NCBI RefSeq assembly: GCF_024231755.1
Contig: NZ_JAAEQH010000002.1
Coordinates: 1-43,716 of the forward strand
DNA from: Neptuniibacter sp.
GTDB lineage: Bacteria; Pseudomonadota; Gammaproteobacteria; Pseudomonadales; Balneatricaceae
Direction of reading: 5' to 3'
Length of the DNA stretch: 43,716 nucleotides
The notes under the pieces are model-generated. The model was not told the DNA's origin. It saw nothing but the letters and a program-made list of their open reading frames with translations, and searched no databases. Each line of letters starts with the position of its first letter. The first letter of the stretch is position 1. Positions 15,897-27,424 of the stretch are shown piece by piece. The translations under genes and the position numbers were made by a program.

Positions 15897-17669
15897 ATGT
15901 CTAAACTACGTACGCTTACTTTCGACGCAATCGTTGTCGGTGGCGGTGGTGCAGGCATGCGTGCTGCACTACAGCTGGCACAGAGTGGTCTGAACACCGC
16001 TTGTGTTACAAAAGTATTCCCAACTCGTTCCCACACTGTGTCCGCACAGGGTGGTATCACTTGTGCTATCGCAAGTGCTGATCCAAATGATGATTGGCGT
16101 TGGCACATGTACGATACCGTTAAAGGTTCCGACTATATCGGTGACCAGGACGCTATCGAATACATGTGTTCTGTAGGCCCTCAGGCGGTATTTGAGCTAG
16201 ACCATATGGGTCTGCCATTCTCCCGTACTGAAACAGGTCGTATCTACCAGCGTCCTTTCGGTGGTCAGTCTAAGAATTTTGGTGAAGGTGGTCAGGCTGC
16301 ACGTACATGTGCTGCTGCGGACCGTACTGGTCACGCGCTTCTGCATGCTCTGTATCAGGGTAACATGAAAGCAGGTACTACCTTCCTGAACGAATGGTAT
16401 GCAGTAGATCTGGTTAAGAATGACGATGGCGCAGTTGTTGGCTGTATCGCTATCTGCATCGAAACTGGCGAGACTGTATACATCAAGGCTAAAGCGACTG
16501 TTCTTGCAACAGGTGGCGCTGGCCGTATCTACTCCTCTACTACCAACGCTCTTATCAATACCGGTGACGGTATGGGTATGTCTCTGCGTGCAGGTGTTCC
16601 TGCTCAGGACATGGAGATGTGGCAGTTCCACCCAACCGGTATTGCAGGTGCAGGCGTACTTGTAACTGAAGGTTGTCGTGGTGAGGGTGGCTACCTGATC
16701 AACAAAGATGGTGAGCGTTTCATGGAACGTTATGCGCCAAACGCGAAAGACCTTGCTGGTCGTGACGTTGTGGCACGTTCTATGATCATGGAGATCCTTG
16801 AAGGCCGCGGTTGTGGTGAAGATGGCGATCACGTTTACCTGAAAATGGATCACCTGGGTGAAGAAGTACTGCACTCTCGTCTGCCAGGTATCTGTGAGCT
16901 ATCTAAAACATTTGCTGCAACTGACCCAGTTGTTAAGCCGATTCCAGTTGTACCAACTTGTCACTATCAGATGGGTGGTGTTGCAACTAACATCGGTGGT
17001 CAGGCAATTGCGCCTGATAAAGATGGTAACGATACTATCGTTGATGGTCTGTACGCTTGTGGTGAAGTGGCATGTGTATCTGTACACGGTGCTAACCGCC
17101 TGGGTGGTAACTCGCTGCTTGACCTGGTTGTATTCGGTCGTGCTGCTGGTATGCAGATCGAACAGCAGATGCGTGATGGCTACGAAGTTAAAGATGCTAC
17201 TGAAGCTAACATTGATGCTGCAATGGCACGCCTGAACCGTCTGAACAACTCTACAGGTGGTGAAAGTGTTGCTGAGGTTCGTAAAGAGCTGCAAAGCACT
17301 ATGCAGCTGTACTTCGGTGTATTCCGTGACGGCGAAAGCATGCAGAAAGGTCTTGAGCTGCTGAAAGGTATCCGTGCCAAAATTGAAAACCTGCATCTTG
17401 AAGATAAGAGCCAGGCGTTCAACACTGCACGTATCGAAGCGCTTGAGCTTGAAAACCTGATGGAAGTTGCTGAAGCGACTGCGATCGCAGCTGAGGTTCG
17501 TAAAGAATCTCGTGGTGCGCACGCACGTAACGACTTCACTGAGCGTGATGATGAGAACTGGCTGTGCCACTCTGTTTACTTCCCAGGTGACAAGACCATT
17601 GGTAAGCGTGATGTAAACTTCGCGCCTAAGACAATGGATCCATTCCCACCTAAAGTTCGTACTTACTAA
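15897..17669 (+). CDS. sdhA: Succinate dehydrogenase, flavoprotein subunit
   Basis: Catalytic subunit that oxidises succinate to fumarate with covalently bound FAD. The 590 aa are standard. It shows the dinucleotide fold [12 protein letters not shown] (about 13-24), the covalent-FAD histidine in [13 protein letters not shown], substrate-binding HPTGI and the catalytic-arginine region [11 protein letters not shown], and the C-terminal RDDENW type segment. It starts 3 bases after the sdhD stop. Very strong codon bias. Confidence 0.98.
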   Translation: MSKLRTLTFDAIVVGGGGAGMRAALQLAQSGLNTACVTKVFPTRSHTVSAQGGITCAIASADPNDDWRWHMYDTVKGSDYIGDQDAIEYMCSVGPQAVFELDHMGLPFSRTETGRIYQRPFGGQSKNFGEGGQAARTCAAADRTGHALLHALYQGNMKAGTTFLNEWYAVDLVKNDDGAVVGCIAICIETGETVYIKAKATVLATGGAGRIYSSTTNALINTGDGMGMSLRAGVPAQDMEMWQFHPTGIAGAGVLVTEGCRGEGGYLINKDGERFMERYAPNAKDLAGRDVVARSMIMEILEGRGCGEDGDHVYLKMDHLGEEVLHSRLPGICELSKTFAATDPVVKPIPVVPTCHYQMGGVATNIGGQAIAPDKDGNDTIVDGLYACGEVACVSVHGANRLGGNSLLDLVVFGRAAGMQIEQQMRDGYEVKDATEANIDAAMARLNRLNNSTGGESVAEVRKELQSTMQLYFGVFRDGESMQKGLELLKGIRAKIENLHLEDKSQAFNTARIEALELENLMEVAEATAIAAEVRKESRGAHARNDFTERDDENWLCHSVYFPGDKTIGKRDVNFAPKTMDPFPPKVRTY

Positions 17670-17681
17670 GGAGTTTCTATC

Positions 17682-18386
17682 ATGTTGGTTAGTGTATATC
17701 GCTACAATCCTGAAACTGATGATGCTCCTTACATGCAGGATATCCACATCGATATCCCTGGTGGTAAGGACATCATGGTGCTGGATCTGCTGCAGCTTCT
17801 GAAGGACAAAGATCCGTCTCTGGCGTATCGTCGTTCTTGTCGTGAAGGTGTATGTGGTTCTGACGGTATGAACATGAACGGCCTGAATGGTCTGGCGTGT
17901 ATCACACCTCTATCTGCTGTTGTTACAGAAGACAAGCTGGTTCTGCGTCCTCTGCCTGGTCTGCCGGTTATCCGTGACCTAGTAGTTGATATGACTCAGT
18001 TCTATAAAGCGTACGAGAAGATCAAGCCGTTCTTGATCAACGATACGCCGCCGCCAGCAATCGAGCGTCTGCAGTCTCCAGAAGATCGCGCTGAATTGGA
18101 TGGCCTGTACGAGTGTATTCTTTGTGCATGCTGTTCAACATCTTGCCCATCTTTCTGGTGGAATCCAGATAAGTTCATCGGCCCATCTGGTCTGCTGCAA
18201 GCGTACCGCTTCCTGGCAGATAGCCGAGACACTGCGACTCGTGAGCGTCTGGCTGCTCTGGATGACCCATTTAGCGTCTTCCGCTGCCACGGCATCATGA
18301 ACTGTGTGAATGTTTGTCCGAAAGGCCTTAACCCAACTAAGGCAATCGGCAAAATTCGTAACATGCTGCTGTCGCAAGCAACCTAA
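17682..18386 (+). CDS. sdhB: Succinate dehydrogenase, iron-sulfur subunit
   Basis: Carries electrons from SdhA to quinone through three clusters. The 234 aa contain the [2Fe-2S] ferredoxin motif SCREGVCGSDGMN with a later NGLAC, and the C-terminal CILCACCSTSCPSFWW and CHGIMNCVNVCPKGLNP motifs for the [4Fe-4S] and [3Fe-4S] clusters. An AAGGAG ribosome binding site precedes the ATG. Last gene of the sdh unit, ending at a strong terminator. Confidence 0.98.
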   Translation: MLVSVYRYNPETDDAPYMQDIHIDIPGGKDIMVLDLLQLLKDKDPSLAYRRSCREGVCGSDGMNMNGLNGLACITPLSAVVTEDKLVLRPLPGLPVIRDLVVDMTQFYKAYEKIKPFLINDTPPPAIERLQSPEDRAELDGLYECILCACCSTSCPSFWWNPDKFIGPSGLLQAYRFLADSRDTATRERLAALDDPFSVFRCHGIMNCVNVCPKGLNPTKAIGKIRNMLLSQAT

Positions 18387-18394
18387 GAAAAAAC

Positions 18395-18425
18395 AAAGCG
18401 GTGCCAAATGGCACCGCTTTTTTTT
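18395..18425 (+). terminator. Terminator between sdhB and sucA
   Basis: An 11-bp stem AAAGCGGTGCC/GGCACCGCTTT, loop AAAT, followed by a long T run. It is strong enough to suggest that sucAB-lpd has its own promoter or depends on read-through. Confidence 0.93.
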
Positions 18426-18565
18426 GCTTTAAAAAAGGTTTTTTTGCGAAAAAAACGGCCATATTCCCAAAAAGAATTATATAAAGCTCTAATTTAAAAG
18501 CTTTAAGATAGCATCTCCGAGACAGTTATAGCTGTTTGATCGGGTATTTGAAGGTAACTCAAAGA

Positions 18566-18620
18566 GGGGTGTTGCTCAGGGACAAAATCCTGGAGTAATA
18601 AAAAACCCCCAGAGCCAGGG
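18566..18620 (+). other. Folded sucA leader around the ribosome binding site
   Basis: GGGGT (18566-18570) can pair with ACCCC (18605-18609), enclosing a CAGG/CCTG hairpin (18577-18580 with 18589-18592). Alternatively CCTGG (18589-18593) can pair with CCAGG (18615-18619), which covers the AGGG ribosome binding site of sucA at 18617-18620. The two pairings use the same CCTG and exclude each other. Conserved sucA leader RNAs with hidden ribosome binding sites have been described in other proteobacteria; I cannot tell whether this is one of them. Confidence 0.4.
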
Positions 18621-18629
18621 TGATCAAGA

Positions 18630-21464
18630 ATGCAAGAAAGCATCATGGATCTCATGTGGAAGAACGCTCACCTTTACGGTGGCAACCTTTCATACGTTGA
18701 AGAACTGTACGAAACATATCTGATGGATCCGAATGCGATCCCTCAGGAGTGGCGAGAAGAATTCGACCGTCTACCAAAAGTAGGCGAGAACCTGACACAG
18801 GATGTGCCACATTCTGCTATCAGAGACCATTTTCTCTATCTTTCCAAAAACCAGAAACGCGCAGCTCCTGCAGAAGTCAGCTCAGTAAGTTCTGAGCATG
18901 AGAAAAAGCAGGTGCGAGTGTTGCGTATGATCAACGCGTATCGCGTACGTGGTCATCAGGTTGCAAATATTGACCCGCTTGGTCTTATGCAGCGTGAAGA
19001 TGTACCTGATCTGGATCTACGCTTCCATGAGCTTTCTGAAGCAGATCACGATACTGTATTTCAGCTGGGTTCTCTGTTCTTCGGACCAGAAGAAGCTCCA
19101 CTGAAAGACATTATTGCCGACCTTAAGAAAACATATTGTTCTACAGTGGGCGCAGAGTACATGCACATTGTAGATACACAGGAAAAGCGCTGGATTCAGT
19201 CTCGCCTAGAGCCAGTACGTGCCCATCCTGAAGCTGAAGTTGAAAAGAAAAAGATGATCCTTGAGCGCCTGACGGCAGCTGAAGGTCTCGAGAAATACCT
19301 GGGTTCACGCTATGCCGGCGCTAAGCGCTTCGGTCTAGAGGGTGGTGAATCTATGATCGTATCCCTGAACACGTTGATTCAGCGTGCGGGTAAACAGGGT
19401 GCGAAAGAAGTTGTAATTGGCATGGCTCACCGTGGCCGTTTGAACACGCTGGTAAACATCTTCGGTAAAAACCCAGCGGATCTGTTTGAAGAGTTTGAAG
19501 GTAAGCGCGTTGTTGATACTTCTGGTGACGTTAAATACCACCAGGGCTTCTCATCTAACGTTGAAACTGCAGGCGGTGAAGTTCACATCGCGATGGCGTT
19601 TAACCCATCTCACCTTGAGATCGCTGCGCCAGTAGTTGAAGGTTCTGTACGTGCACGTCAGGATCGCCGTGAAGACTCTGTGGGTGATACAGTTGTTCCT
19701 GTAAACATCCATGGTGACCAGGCGTTCTGTGGTCAGGGCGTGGTAATGGAGACATTCCAGATGTCTCAGACCCGTGCTTACAAAACCGGTGGTACGATCC
19801 ACATCGTTGTGAACAACCAGGTTGGTTTCACAACATCTAAGCAGGAAGACTCCCGTTCTACTGAGTACTCCACTGACGTAGCTAAAATGATTCAGGCTCC
19901 AATCTTCCATGTAAATGGTGATGATCCTGAAGCAGTACGTTTTGTAACTCAGCTGGCGGTTGACTACCGAAACGAATTTAAGAAAGACGTTGTTATCGAT
20001 CTGTTCTGTTACCGTCGTCGTGGTCATAACGAAGCGGATGAGCCATCCGGTACTCAGCCACTGATGTACGCGCAGATCAAGAAGCAGAAAACAACGCGTG
20101 ATCTGTATGCTCAACAGCTGATTTCAGAAGGTGTTGTCACCGCTGAAGAAAGCAAAGAGATGGAAAAAGAGTACCGCAAGCTGCTGGAAAACGGCGAGCA
20201 TGTGGTTAAATCTCTGGTTCATGAGCCAAACTCTGAATTGTTTGTGGATTGGAAACCTTACCTGGGCCATGAATGGTCATTTGATTGCCCCGAAACTAAG
20301 GTTGACCTGAAACTGCTTCAGGAGTTGGGTAACAAGATCTGTGAAGTGCCTGAAGGCTTTGCTGTCCAGCGTCAGGTTCAGAAAATCATTGACGACCGTA
20401 AGCGTATGGCTCATGGCGCGATGGAACTGAACTGGGGTATGGCTGAATCTCTGGCATATGCTTCAATTCTTGCTGAAGGTCATCCAATCCGTATTACAGG
20501 TCAGGACGTTGGTCGTGGTACGTTCTCTCATCGTCATGCAGCACTGCATGACCAGAAAACAGCTGAGACGTATCTGCCACTTCAGAACCTATCCGACGAG
20601 CAGCCTCGTCTGACTCTACATGACTCCTTCCTTTCTGAGGAAGCGGTTCTGGCATTCGAGTATGGCTACGCAACAACAATGCCTAATGCACTTGTTATCT
20701 GGGAAGCTCAGTTTGGTGACTTCGCGAACGGTGCGCAGGTTGTAATTGACCAGTTCATCACATCCGGTGAGCACAAATGGCAGCGTCTGTGTGGTCTGAC
20801 AATGCTATTGCCTCATGGCTTTGAAGGTCAGGGTCCTGAGCACTCATCTGCTCGTCTGGAGCGTTACCTGCAGCTATGTGCGGAACACAATATTCAGGTA
20901 GTAACACCAACAACACCAGCTCAGATTTTCCATCTGCTGCGTCGTCAGGTTGTACGTCCACTGCGTAAACCTCTGGTTGTTATGTCTCCTAAGAGTTTGC
21001 TACGTCACAAACAGGCGATTTCTACTCTGGAAGATCTGGCGGAAGGTTCATTCCAGCCAGTAATCGGTGAAGTGGATCACCTAGAACCTAAGAAGGTTAA
21101 GCGCCTTGTTCTGTGTGGCGGTAAGGTCTACTACGATCTATACAATCGTCGCGCTGAACTGGAAAAAGAAGATGTGGCGATTGTTCGTATCGAACAGTTG
21201 TACCCATTCCCTGAAGAACAGCTGGCAGAAGCGATTGCTGAATACACTAACCTGGAATCTGTGGTTTGGTGTCAGGAAGAGCCTCTGAACCAGGGCGCAT
21301 GGTACTCAATGCAGCACCATATGCGTCACGTTCTGCAGAAACATGACAGCAAATTACATCTGGAAGGCGTTGCCCGTCCAGCATCTGCGGCACCAGCGGT
21401 TGGATACATTTCCGTTCACGCTGAACAGCAGGAAACACTAGTTAACGAAGCACTCAACGGTTGA
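18630..21464 (+). CDS. sucA: 2-oxoglutarate dehydrogenase E1 component
   Basis: Thiamine-diphosphate enzyme that decarboxylates 2-oxoglutarate and passes the succinyl group to SucB. At 944 aa it is close to E. coli SucA (933). N-terminal MQESIMDLMWKNAHLYGGNLSYVEELYE is the E2/E3-interacting helix. Further family motifs are GMAHRGRLNTLVNI, the thiamine-binding HGDQAFCGQG...NNQVGFTTS stretch, RRGHNEADEPSGTQP, and the C-terminal transketolase-like GQDVGRGTFSHRHA and HGFEGQGPEHSSAR. ATG at 18630 follows AGGG. First gene of sucAB-lpd. Confidence 0.98.
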   Translation: MQESIMDLMWKNAHLYGGNLSYVEELYETYLMDPNAIPQEWREEFDRLPKVGENLTQDVPHSAIRDHFLYLSKNQKRAAPAEVSSVSSEHEKKQVRVLRMINAYRVRGHQVANIDPLGLMQREDVPDLDLRFHELSEADHDTVFQLGSLFFGPEEAPLKDIIADLKKTYCSTVGAEYMHIVDTQEKRWIQSRLEPVRAHPEAEVEKKKMILERLTAAEGLEKYLGSRYAGAKRFGLEGGESMIVSLNTLIQRAGKQGAKEVVIGMAHRGRLNTLVNIFGKNPADLFEEFEGKRVVDTSGDVKYHQGFSSNVETAGGEVHIAMAFNPSHLEIAAPVVEGSVRARQDRREDSVGDTVVPVNIHGDQAFCGQGVVMETFQMSQTRAYKTGGTIHIVVNNQVGFTTSKQEDSRSTEYSTDVAKMIQAPIFHVNGDDPEAVRFVTQLAVDYRNEFKKDVVIDLFCYRRRGHNEADEPSGTQPLMYAQIKKQKTTRDLYAQQLISEGVVTAEESKEMEKEYRKLLENGEHVVKSLVHEPNSELFVDWKPYLGHEWSFDCPETKVDLKLLQELGNKICEVPEGFAVQRQVQKIIDDRKRMAHGAMELNWGMAESLAYASILAEGHPIRITGQDVGRGTFSHRHAALHDQKTAETYLPLQNLSDEQPRLTLHDSFLSEEAVLAFEYGYATTMPNALVIWEAQFGDFANGAQVVIDQFITSGEHKWQRLCGLTMLLPHGFEGQGPEHSSARLERYLQLCAEHNIQVVTPTTPAQIFHLLRRQVVRPLRKPLVVMSPKSLLRHKQAISTLEDLAEGSFQPVIGEVDHLEPKKVKRLVLCGGKVYYDLYNRRAELEKEDVAIVRIEQLYPFPEEQLAEAIAEYTNLESVVWCQEEPLNQGAWYSMQHHMRHVLQKHDSKLHLEGVARPASAAPAVGYISVHAEQQETLVNEALNG

Positions 21465-21524
21465 TCAGGCGATTAACCATTAATTAAATAATCGCCTGAT
21501 GGTGATAACGATAAAGGAAAAAAC

Positions 21525-22742
21525 ATGTCCATCGAAATCAAAGCGCCAACATTCCCGGAATCTGTAGCAGACGGCACAATTGCAACATGGCACAAACAAC
21601 CTGGTGAAGCTTGTTCAGCTGATGAACTCATTGTTGATATCGAAACTGACAAAGTAGTACTGGAAGTAGTAGCACCAGAAGATGGTGTGATTGCTGAAGT
21701 ACTGAAAGGCGAAGGCGATACAGTTCTGAGTGACGAAGTAATCGCTAAATTTGAAGCGGGTGCTGCAGGTTCTGCTGCTGCGCCAGCAGCTGCAGAAGAA
21801 GCGGCTGCGCCAGCAGGTGATGCCGATAAGATCGGTCCAGCTGCACGTAAACTTATCGAAGAGAACGGTCTGGATGCGTCTCAGATCTCTGGTACTGGCA
21901 AAAACGGTGGTATCACTAAAGAAGACGTTCAGAACTTCATGAAGAATGGTGCACCAGCGGCGGCTCCAGCAGCAGCTCCAGCTGCAGCGGCTCCAGCTCC
22001 AGCTGCGGCAGCAGCTCCAGTAAATGTTGCTGTAGGTGAGCGCGTTGAGAAGCGTGTACCTATGACACGCCTGCGTGCAACTATCGCTAAGCGTCTGGTT
22101 GAAGCACAGCAGAATGCTGCAATGTTGACTACTTACAACGAAGTTAACATGAAGCCTGTTATGGAACTGCGTAAGCAGTATAAAGACCTGTTCGAGAAAA
22201 CTCACAATGGCACTCGTCTGGGCTTCATGTCTTTCTTCGTGAAAGCAGCAACTGAAGCGCTGAAGAAGTTCCCAGCAGTGAATGCATCTATCGACGGTAA
22301 CGACATGGTTTATCACGGTTACCAGGATATCGGTGTTGCCGTATCTACAGACCGTGGTCTGATGGTACCAGTACTGCGTGATACTGATGCAATGAGCCTG
22401 GCAGATGTTGAATCTACAATTGCTGATTTCGGCAAGCGTGGTCGTGAAGGCAAGCTGGGTATGGAAGATATGCAGGGCGGTACGTTTACTATCACTAACG
22501 GTGGTGTATTCGGTTCCCTGATGTCTACACCTATTCTGAACCCACCACAGACTGCAATCCTGGGTATGCATAAGATTCAGGAACGCCCAATGGCTGTGAA
22601 TGGTCAGGTAGAGCTTCTTCCAATGATGTCCCTCGCTCTGTCATACGACCATCGTATGATTGATGGTAAGGAAGCTGTACAATTCCTGGTGACTATTAAA
22701 GATCTTCTGGAAGATCCTGCACGTATGCTCCTGGAAGTTTAA
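21525..22742 (+). CDS. sucB: Dihydrolipoyllysine succinyltransferase, E2 of 2-oxoglutarate dehydrogenase
   Basis: Core of the complex: transfers succinyl from the lipoyl arm to CoA. The 405 aa comprise a lipoyl domain with lipoyl-lysine Lys43 (ETDKVVLEV), an Ala/Pro linker, the E1/E3-binding domain (about 102-140, IGPAARKL...GITKEDV), a second Ala/Pro linker (about 144-165) and the catalytic domain ending in SYDHRMIDG with the active-site His. An AAAGGAA ribosome binding site precedes the ATG. The repetitive linker is normal for E2 proteins. Confidence 0.98.
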   Translation: MSIEIKAPTFPESVADGTIATWHKQPGEACSADELIVDIETDKVVLEVVAPEDGVIAEVLKGEGDTVLSDEVIAKFEAGAAGSAAAPAAAEEAAAPAGDADKIGPAARKLIEENGLDASQISGTGKNGGITKEDVQNFMKNGAPAAAPAAAPAAAAPAPAAAAAPVNVAVGERVEKRVPMTRLRATIAKRLVEAQQNAAMLTTYNEVNMKPVMELRKQYKDLFEKTHNGTRLGFMSFFVKAATEALKKFPAVNASIDGNDMVYHGYQDIGVAVSTDRGLMVPVLRDTDAMSLADVESTIADFGKRGREGKLGMEDMQGGTFTITNGGVFGSLMSTPILNPPQTAILGMHKIQERPMAVNGQVELLPMMSLALSYDHRMIDGKEAVQFLVTIKDLLEDPARMLLEV

Positions 22743-22779
22743 GTCAAACCCTAACTACAACAGAGTGAAGATAGGATAA

Positions 22780-24222
<1,443 letters not shown>

Positions 24223-24243
24223 TTTATTAGCGTAAACAAGATT

Positions 24244-24329
24244 CGGCAGGTTGCTATCCGCAGCCTGCCGTATAGTAAGACTTGTTGTTGATCCAACAGG
24301 GCTGTTACGGGAGCGACACTAGACTCCCG
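24244..24329 (+). other. Folded lpd-sucC intergenic region (sucC leader)
   Basis: Hairpin 1 (24244-24270): CGGCAGGTTGC/GCAGCCTGCCG, 11 pairs with one G-T, loop TATCC. Hairpin 2 (24308-24329): CGGGAG/CTCCCG with a 10-base loop. A smaller TGTTG/CAACA lies between them. None is followed by a T tract, so they are not standard terminators. They may process or stabilise the mRNA or regulate sucC. Structured sucC leaders have been described in Pseudomonas; identity with those is not established. Confidence 0.45.
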
Positions 24330-24369
24330 ATACAGAAAAATCATTAGTGACAACACAACGGATTAGAGC

Positions 24370-25536
24370 ATGAACCTTCATGAGTACCAGGGTAAACAGC
24401 TGTTTGCCGAATATGGTCTGCCGGTATCCAAAGGATACGCTGTAGATACTCCGGAAGCAGCAGCAGAAGCTGCTGAGAAAATTGGCGGTGACAAGTGGGT
24501 TGTTAAGACTCAGGTGCACGCAGGTGGACGTGGTAAAGCAGGCGGCGTAAAGCTGGTTGACTCTCCTGCAGAAGCACAAGAGTTCGCAGCTAACTGGCTG
24601 GGTAAAAACCTTGTTACCTATCAGACTGACGCTAACGGTCAGCCTGTTTCTAAAATTCTGGTTGAAGACTGCACAGATATCGCTAACGAGCTGTATCTGG
24701 GTGCGGTTGTAGACCGTTCTTCTCGTCGTATCGTTTTCATGGCATCTACTGAAGGTGGTGTGGAAATCGAGAAAGTAGCAGAAGAAACTCCAGAAAAAAT
24801 CCTGAAAGCTACTGTTGACCCACTGACTGGCGCACAGCCATACCAGGGTCGCGAGCTAGCGTTCAAACTGGGTCTGGAAGGCGATCAGATCAAGCAGTTC
24901 GTTAAAATCTTCCTGGGTCTGGCACAGATGTTCCAGGAAAAAGATCTGGCTCTGCTAGAGATCAACCCACTGGTTATCACTGAAGAAGGTAACCTGCACT
25001 GCCTGGACGCTAAAGTAGCGATCGACGGCAATGCTGTATACCGTCACAAAGATCTTCAGGCAATGGAAGATCCATCTCAGGAAGACGAGCGTGAAGCACG
25101 TGCAGCTGAGTGGGATCTGAACTACGTTGCTCTGGATGGCAGCATCGGTTGTATGGTTAACGGTGCGGGTCTTGCGATGGGTACGATGGATATCGTATCT
25201 CTGCACGGTGGTTTCCCTGCAAACTTCCTGGACGTTGGTGGCGGCGCGACTAAAGAGCGTGTTACTGAAGCGTTCAAGATCATCCTTGAAGATGACAAAG
25301 TTAAAGCAGTACTGGTTAACATCTTCGGTGGTATCGTACGTTGCGACCTGATTGCTGAAGGTATTATCGGTGCAGTTAAAGAGGTAGGCGTAGAAGTACC
25401 TGTAGTTGTACGTCTTGAAGGTAACAACGCAGAGCTGGGTTCTCAGCTTCTGTCTGATTCTGGTCTGGACATCATCGCGGCTACTAGCCTGACTGATGCT
25501 GCTGTACAGGCAGTTAAAGCAGCGGAGGGTAAATAA
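24370..25536 (+). CDS. sucC: Succinyl-CoA synthetase, beta subunit (ADP-forming)
   Basis: With SucD, converts succinyl-CoA to succinate while making ATP or GTP. The 388 aa are the family's standard length. The N-terminal [12 protein letters not shown] starts an ATP-grasp domain, with nucleotide-binding [15 protein letters not shown] (about 46-60) and LEINPLV; the CoA-ligase domain has [10 protein letters not shown] and [10 protein letters not shown]. Weak upstream ribosome binding site. Its stop overlaps the sucD start (TAATG). Confidence 0.98.
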   Translation: MNLHEYQGKQLFAEYGLPVSKGYAVDTPEAAAEAAEKIGGDKWVVKTQVHAGGRGKAGGVKLVDSPAEAQEFAANWLGKNLVTYQTDANGQPVSKILVEDCTDIANELYLGAVVDRSSRRIVFMASTEGGVEIEKVAEETPEKILKATVDPLTGAQPYQGRELAFKLGLEGDQIKQFVKIFLGLAQMFQEKDLALLEINPLVITEEGNLHCLDAKVAIDGNAVYRHKDLQAMEDPSQEDEREARAAEWDLNYVALDGSIGCMVNGAGLAMGTMDIVSLHGGFPANFLDVGGGATKERVTEAFKIILEDDKVKAVLVNIFGGIVRCDLIAEGIIGAVKEVGVEVPVVVRLEGNNAELGSQLLSDSGLDIIAATSLTDAAVQAVKAAEGK

Positions 25537-26411
25537 TGTCCGTATTGATTAATAAAGACACCAAAGTAATCTGCCAGGGTTTCACTGGTGGTCAGGGTAC
25601 CTTCCACTCTGAGCAAGCGATTGCTTACGGAACTAAAATGGTTGGCGGTGTAACTCCAGGTAAAGGTGGTACTACTCACCTGGGTCTGCCTGTATTCAAC
25701 ACTGTTGCTGAAGCAGTTGCTGAAACGGGTGCTGAAGCATCTGTTATCTACGTTCCAGCTCCTTTCTGTAAGGATTCTATTCTGGAAGCGGCTAACGGTG
25801 GTATCAAGCTGATCGTTTGTATCACTGAGCACATTCCAGTTATGGATATGCTTGAGTGTAAAGTTCGTTGTGACGAAATGGGCGTTCGCCTGATCGGTCC
25901 AAACTGCCCAGGTGTTATCACTCCGGGCGAATGTAAGATCGGTATCATGCCAGGTCACATCCACCTGCCAGGTAAAGTAGGTATCGTTTCCCGTTCTGGT
26001 ACTCTGACTTACGAAGCTGTTAAGCAGACTACAGATACTGGTTTCGGTCAGTCTACTTGTGTTGGTATCGGTGGTGACCCGATCCCAGGTTCTAACTTCA
26101 TCGACATTCTTGAAATGTTCGAGAATGATCCACAGACTGAAGCGATCGTAATGATCGGTGAGATCGGTGGTTCTGCAGAAGAAGAAGCTGCTGAATTCAT
26201 CAAAGCTAACGTGACTAAGCCTGTTGTTTCTTACATCGCTGGTGTAACAGCTCCAGCTGGTAAGCGTATGGGTCACGCGGGTGCGATCATCTCTGGCGGT
26301 AAAGGCACTGCTGATGAGAAATTTGCGGCTCTGGAAGATGCAGGCGTTAAGACTGTACGTTCCCTGGCGCAGATCGGTGATGCACTGAAAGAAGTAACTG
26401 GCTGGTCATAA
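25536..26411 (+). CDS. sucD: Succinyl-CoA synthetase, alpha subunit
   Basis: Binds CoA and carries the phosphohistidine intermediate. The 291 aa show the CoA-binding [15 protein letters not shown] at the N-terminus, [11 protein letters not shown] in the middle and the phosphorylated His in [15 protein letters not shown] (about 247-261). Translation is coupled to sucC through TAATG. It ends the TCA block at a strong terminator. Confidence 0.98.
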   Translation: MSVLINKDTKVICQGFTGGQGTFHSEQAIAYGTKMVGGVTPGKGGTTHLGLPVFNTVAEAVAETGAEASVIYVPAPFCKDSILEAANGGIKLIVCITEHIPVMDMLECKVRCDEMGVRLIGPNCPGVITPGECKIGIMPGHIHLPGKVGIVSRSGTLTYEAVKQTTDTGFGQSTCVGIGGDPIPGSNFIDILEMFENDPQTEAIVMIGEIGGSAEEEAAEFIKANVTKPVVSYIAGVTAPAGKRMGHAGAIISGGKGTADEKFAALEDAGVKTVRSLAQIGDALKEVTGWS

Positions 26412-26432
26412 GTCAGATATTTCTAAGAGTCT

Positions 26433-26460
26433 AAAAAAGGCAGCTTCGGCTGCCTTTTTT
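26433..26460 (+). terminator. Terminator after sucD
   Basis: A perfect 12-bp stem AAAAAAGGCAGC/GCTGCCTTTTTT closed by the stable C-TTCG-G tetraloop, ending in six T. Confidence 0.96.
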
Positions 26461-26472
26461 AATGCCTGTAAT

Positions 26473-26502
26473 TTGGTGATATGTTTTTAATCTGGGTATA
26501 TT
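26473..26502 (+). promoter_or_regulatory. Candidate promoter for the 26666 gene
   Basis: TTGGTG, an 18-base spacer and TATATT. The long predicted leader (about 160 nt) contains CCAAAG/CTTTGG and CCAGA/TCTGG inverted repeats (about 26581-26637). The assignment is tentative. Confidence 0.35.
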
Positions 26503-26665
26503 GAAAGCGGCACTGTATTGCTGTGTATTTGGACAATAGGCAGCTGAAGGATTAAGCTGTTCTCAGCAAAAACCTAAGTTTTCCAAAGAGTTGAGTGCTT
26601 TGGGGCCAGAGAATAAGACCAGTAGCGTTTCTGGCTTACGGACGATCTATTATCAAGGTGTGGTT

Positions 26666-27301
26666 ATGAATAAGAAGCTTATTATCGGTATTGTGGCAGG
26701 TGTAGTGGTTCTCTTGCTATTAGGAGTTGGGGGCTTCTTTGGTTACAAGATGTATACAGAACTGGCTGAGTTCAAGGCGGTAGGTAGCTTAAAAGAGATG
26801 CGCCAGTTCAGTCAGGAGAATTTTGACCTTAAGAAACAGAATAAAGAAGTGACTAAGAGGATGGCTGATATCGAAAAACAGTTCGCCATTTTCCGTAAGA
26901 AAGCGATTGCCAATGCTGAGGCTCGTGCCGAACGTAAAGTCGCTACAGCTTCGGCATCTTTCATGCCGTTGTCAGGTACCTACGTGCTTGCGGCTGCTTC
27001 AACCCAGGAGCAGCTGGAAAACTGTCAGGATATCCAGGAGCTTATCAAGTTTGAAGCAGAGAACTTTGAGACATCAGACCCTTCTGTTGTGATGCAGCAG
27101 GATAAGATCTGCGGAACCTATATTGAGCGAAAACTTATTCCTCTCTTTAAATATCAGATGCTGCGAGTTCGGGCGAGTATGACAGGGTCATTAGGGCATC
27201 TGCGTCCTGATGCGGAGAAAAAATTTGAAGATGCTCGACGTTTGCTAGAGCGCTGGGAAGTGCCAGTAGATCCTGAGCTTGAGAAATATATCCGTTTCTA
27301 A
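26666..27301 (+). CDS. Unknown membrane-anchored coiled-coil protein
   Basis: I do not recognise this family. The ATG at 26666 follows AAGGTG and opens with Met-Asn-Lys-Lys then one membrane helix (about 5-27), so the protein is probably anchored in the inner membrane with most of its mass outside the cytoplasm (211 aa). Residues 30-100 are rich in Lys, Glu and Gln with heptad-like spacing, suggesting a coiled coil. Two cysteines (in ENCQDIQ and DKICGTY, about 126 and 154) could form a disulfide in the periplasm. A second helical part follows (about 160-210). It lies 123 bases upstream of a GGDEF gene in the same direction, so a role in that signalling unit is possible but unproven. Confidence 0.75.
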   Translation: MNKKLIIGIVAGVVVLLLLGVGGFFGYKMYTELAEFKAVGSLKEMRQFSQENFDLKKQNKEVTKRMADIEKQFAIFRKKAIANAEARAERKVATASASFMPLSGTYVLAAASTQEQLENCQDIQELIKFEAENFETSDPSVVMQQDKICGTYIERKLIPLFKYQMLRVRASMTGSLGHLRPDAEKKFEDARRLLERWEVPVDPELEKYIRF

Positions 27302-27424
27302 TCTGCCATATTTGTAGTCTGAATAGATCAAGTTACATTTCCAGAATTGCTTTTGATTGGTTCAATTTTTGCAGTAAGTATAAGTTTATAAAACATCTTA
27401 TGTGTAGAAATTGAGCCAGAGCTG

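Noticed and set aside
21958..22020. Ala/Pro-rich repeat tract in sucB as a possible assembly artefact or microsatellite
   Set aside because: It encodes the flexible linker between the E1/E3-binding and catalytic domains, a normal feature of E2 proteins.
26503..26665. Possible GEMM (cyclic di-GMP) riboswitch in the leader of the 26666 gene, given the GGDEF/EAL neighbours
   Set aside because: Inverted repeats are present but I cannot find the conserved GEMM core or tetraloop-receptor segments.
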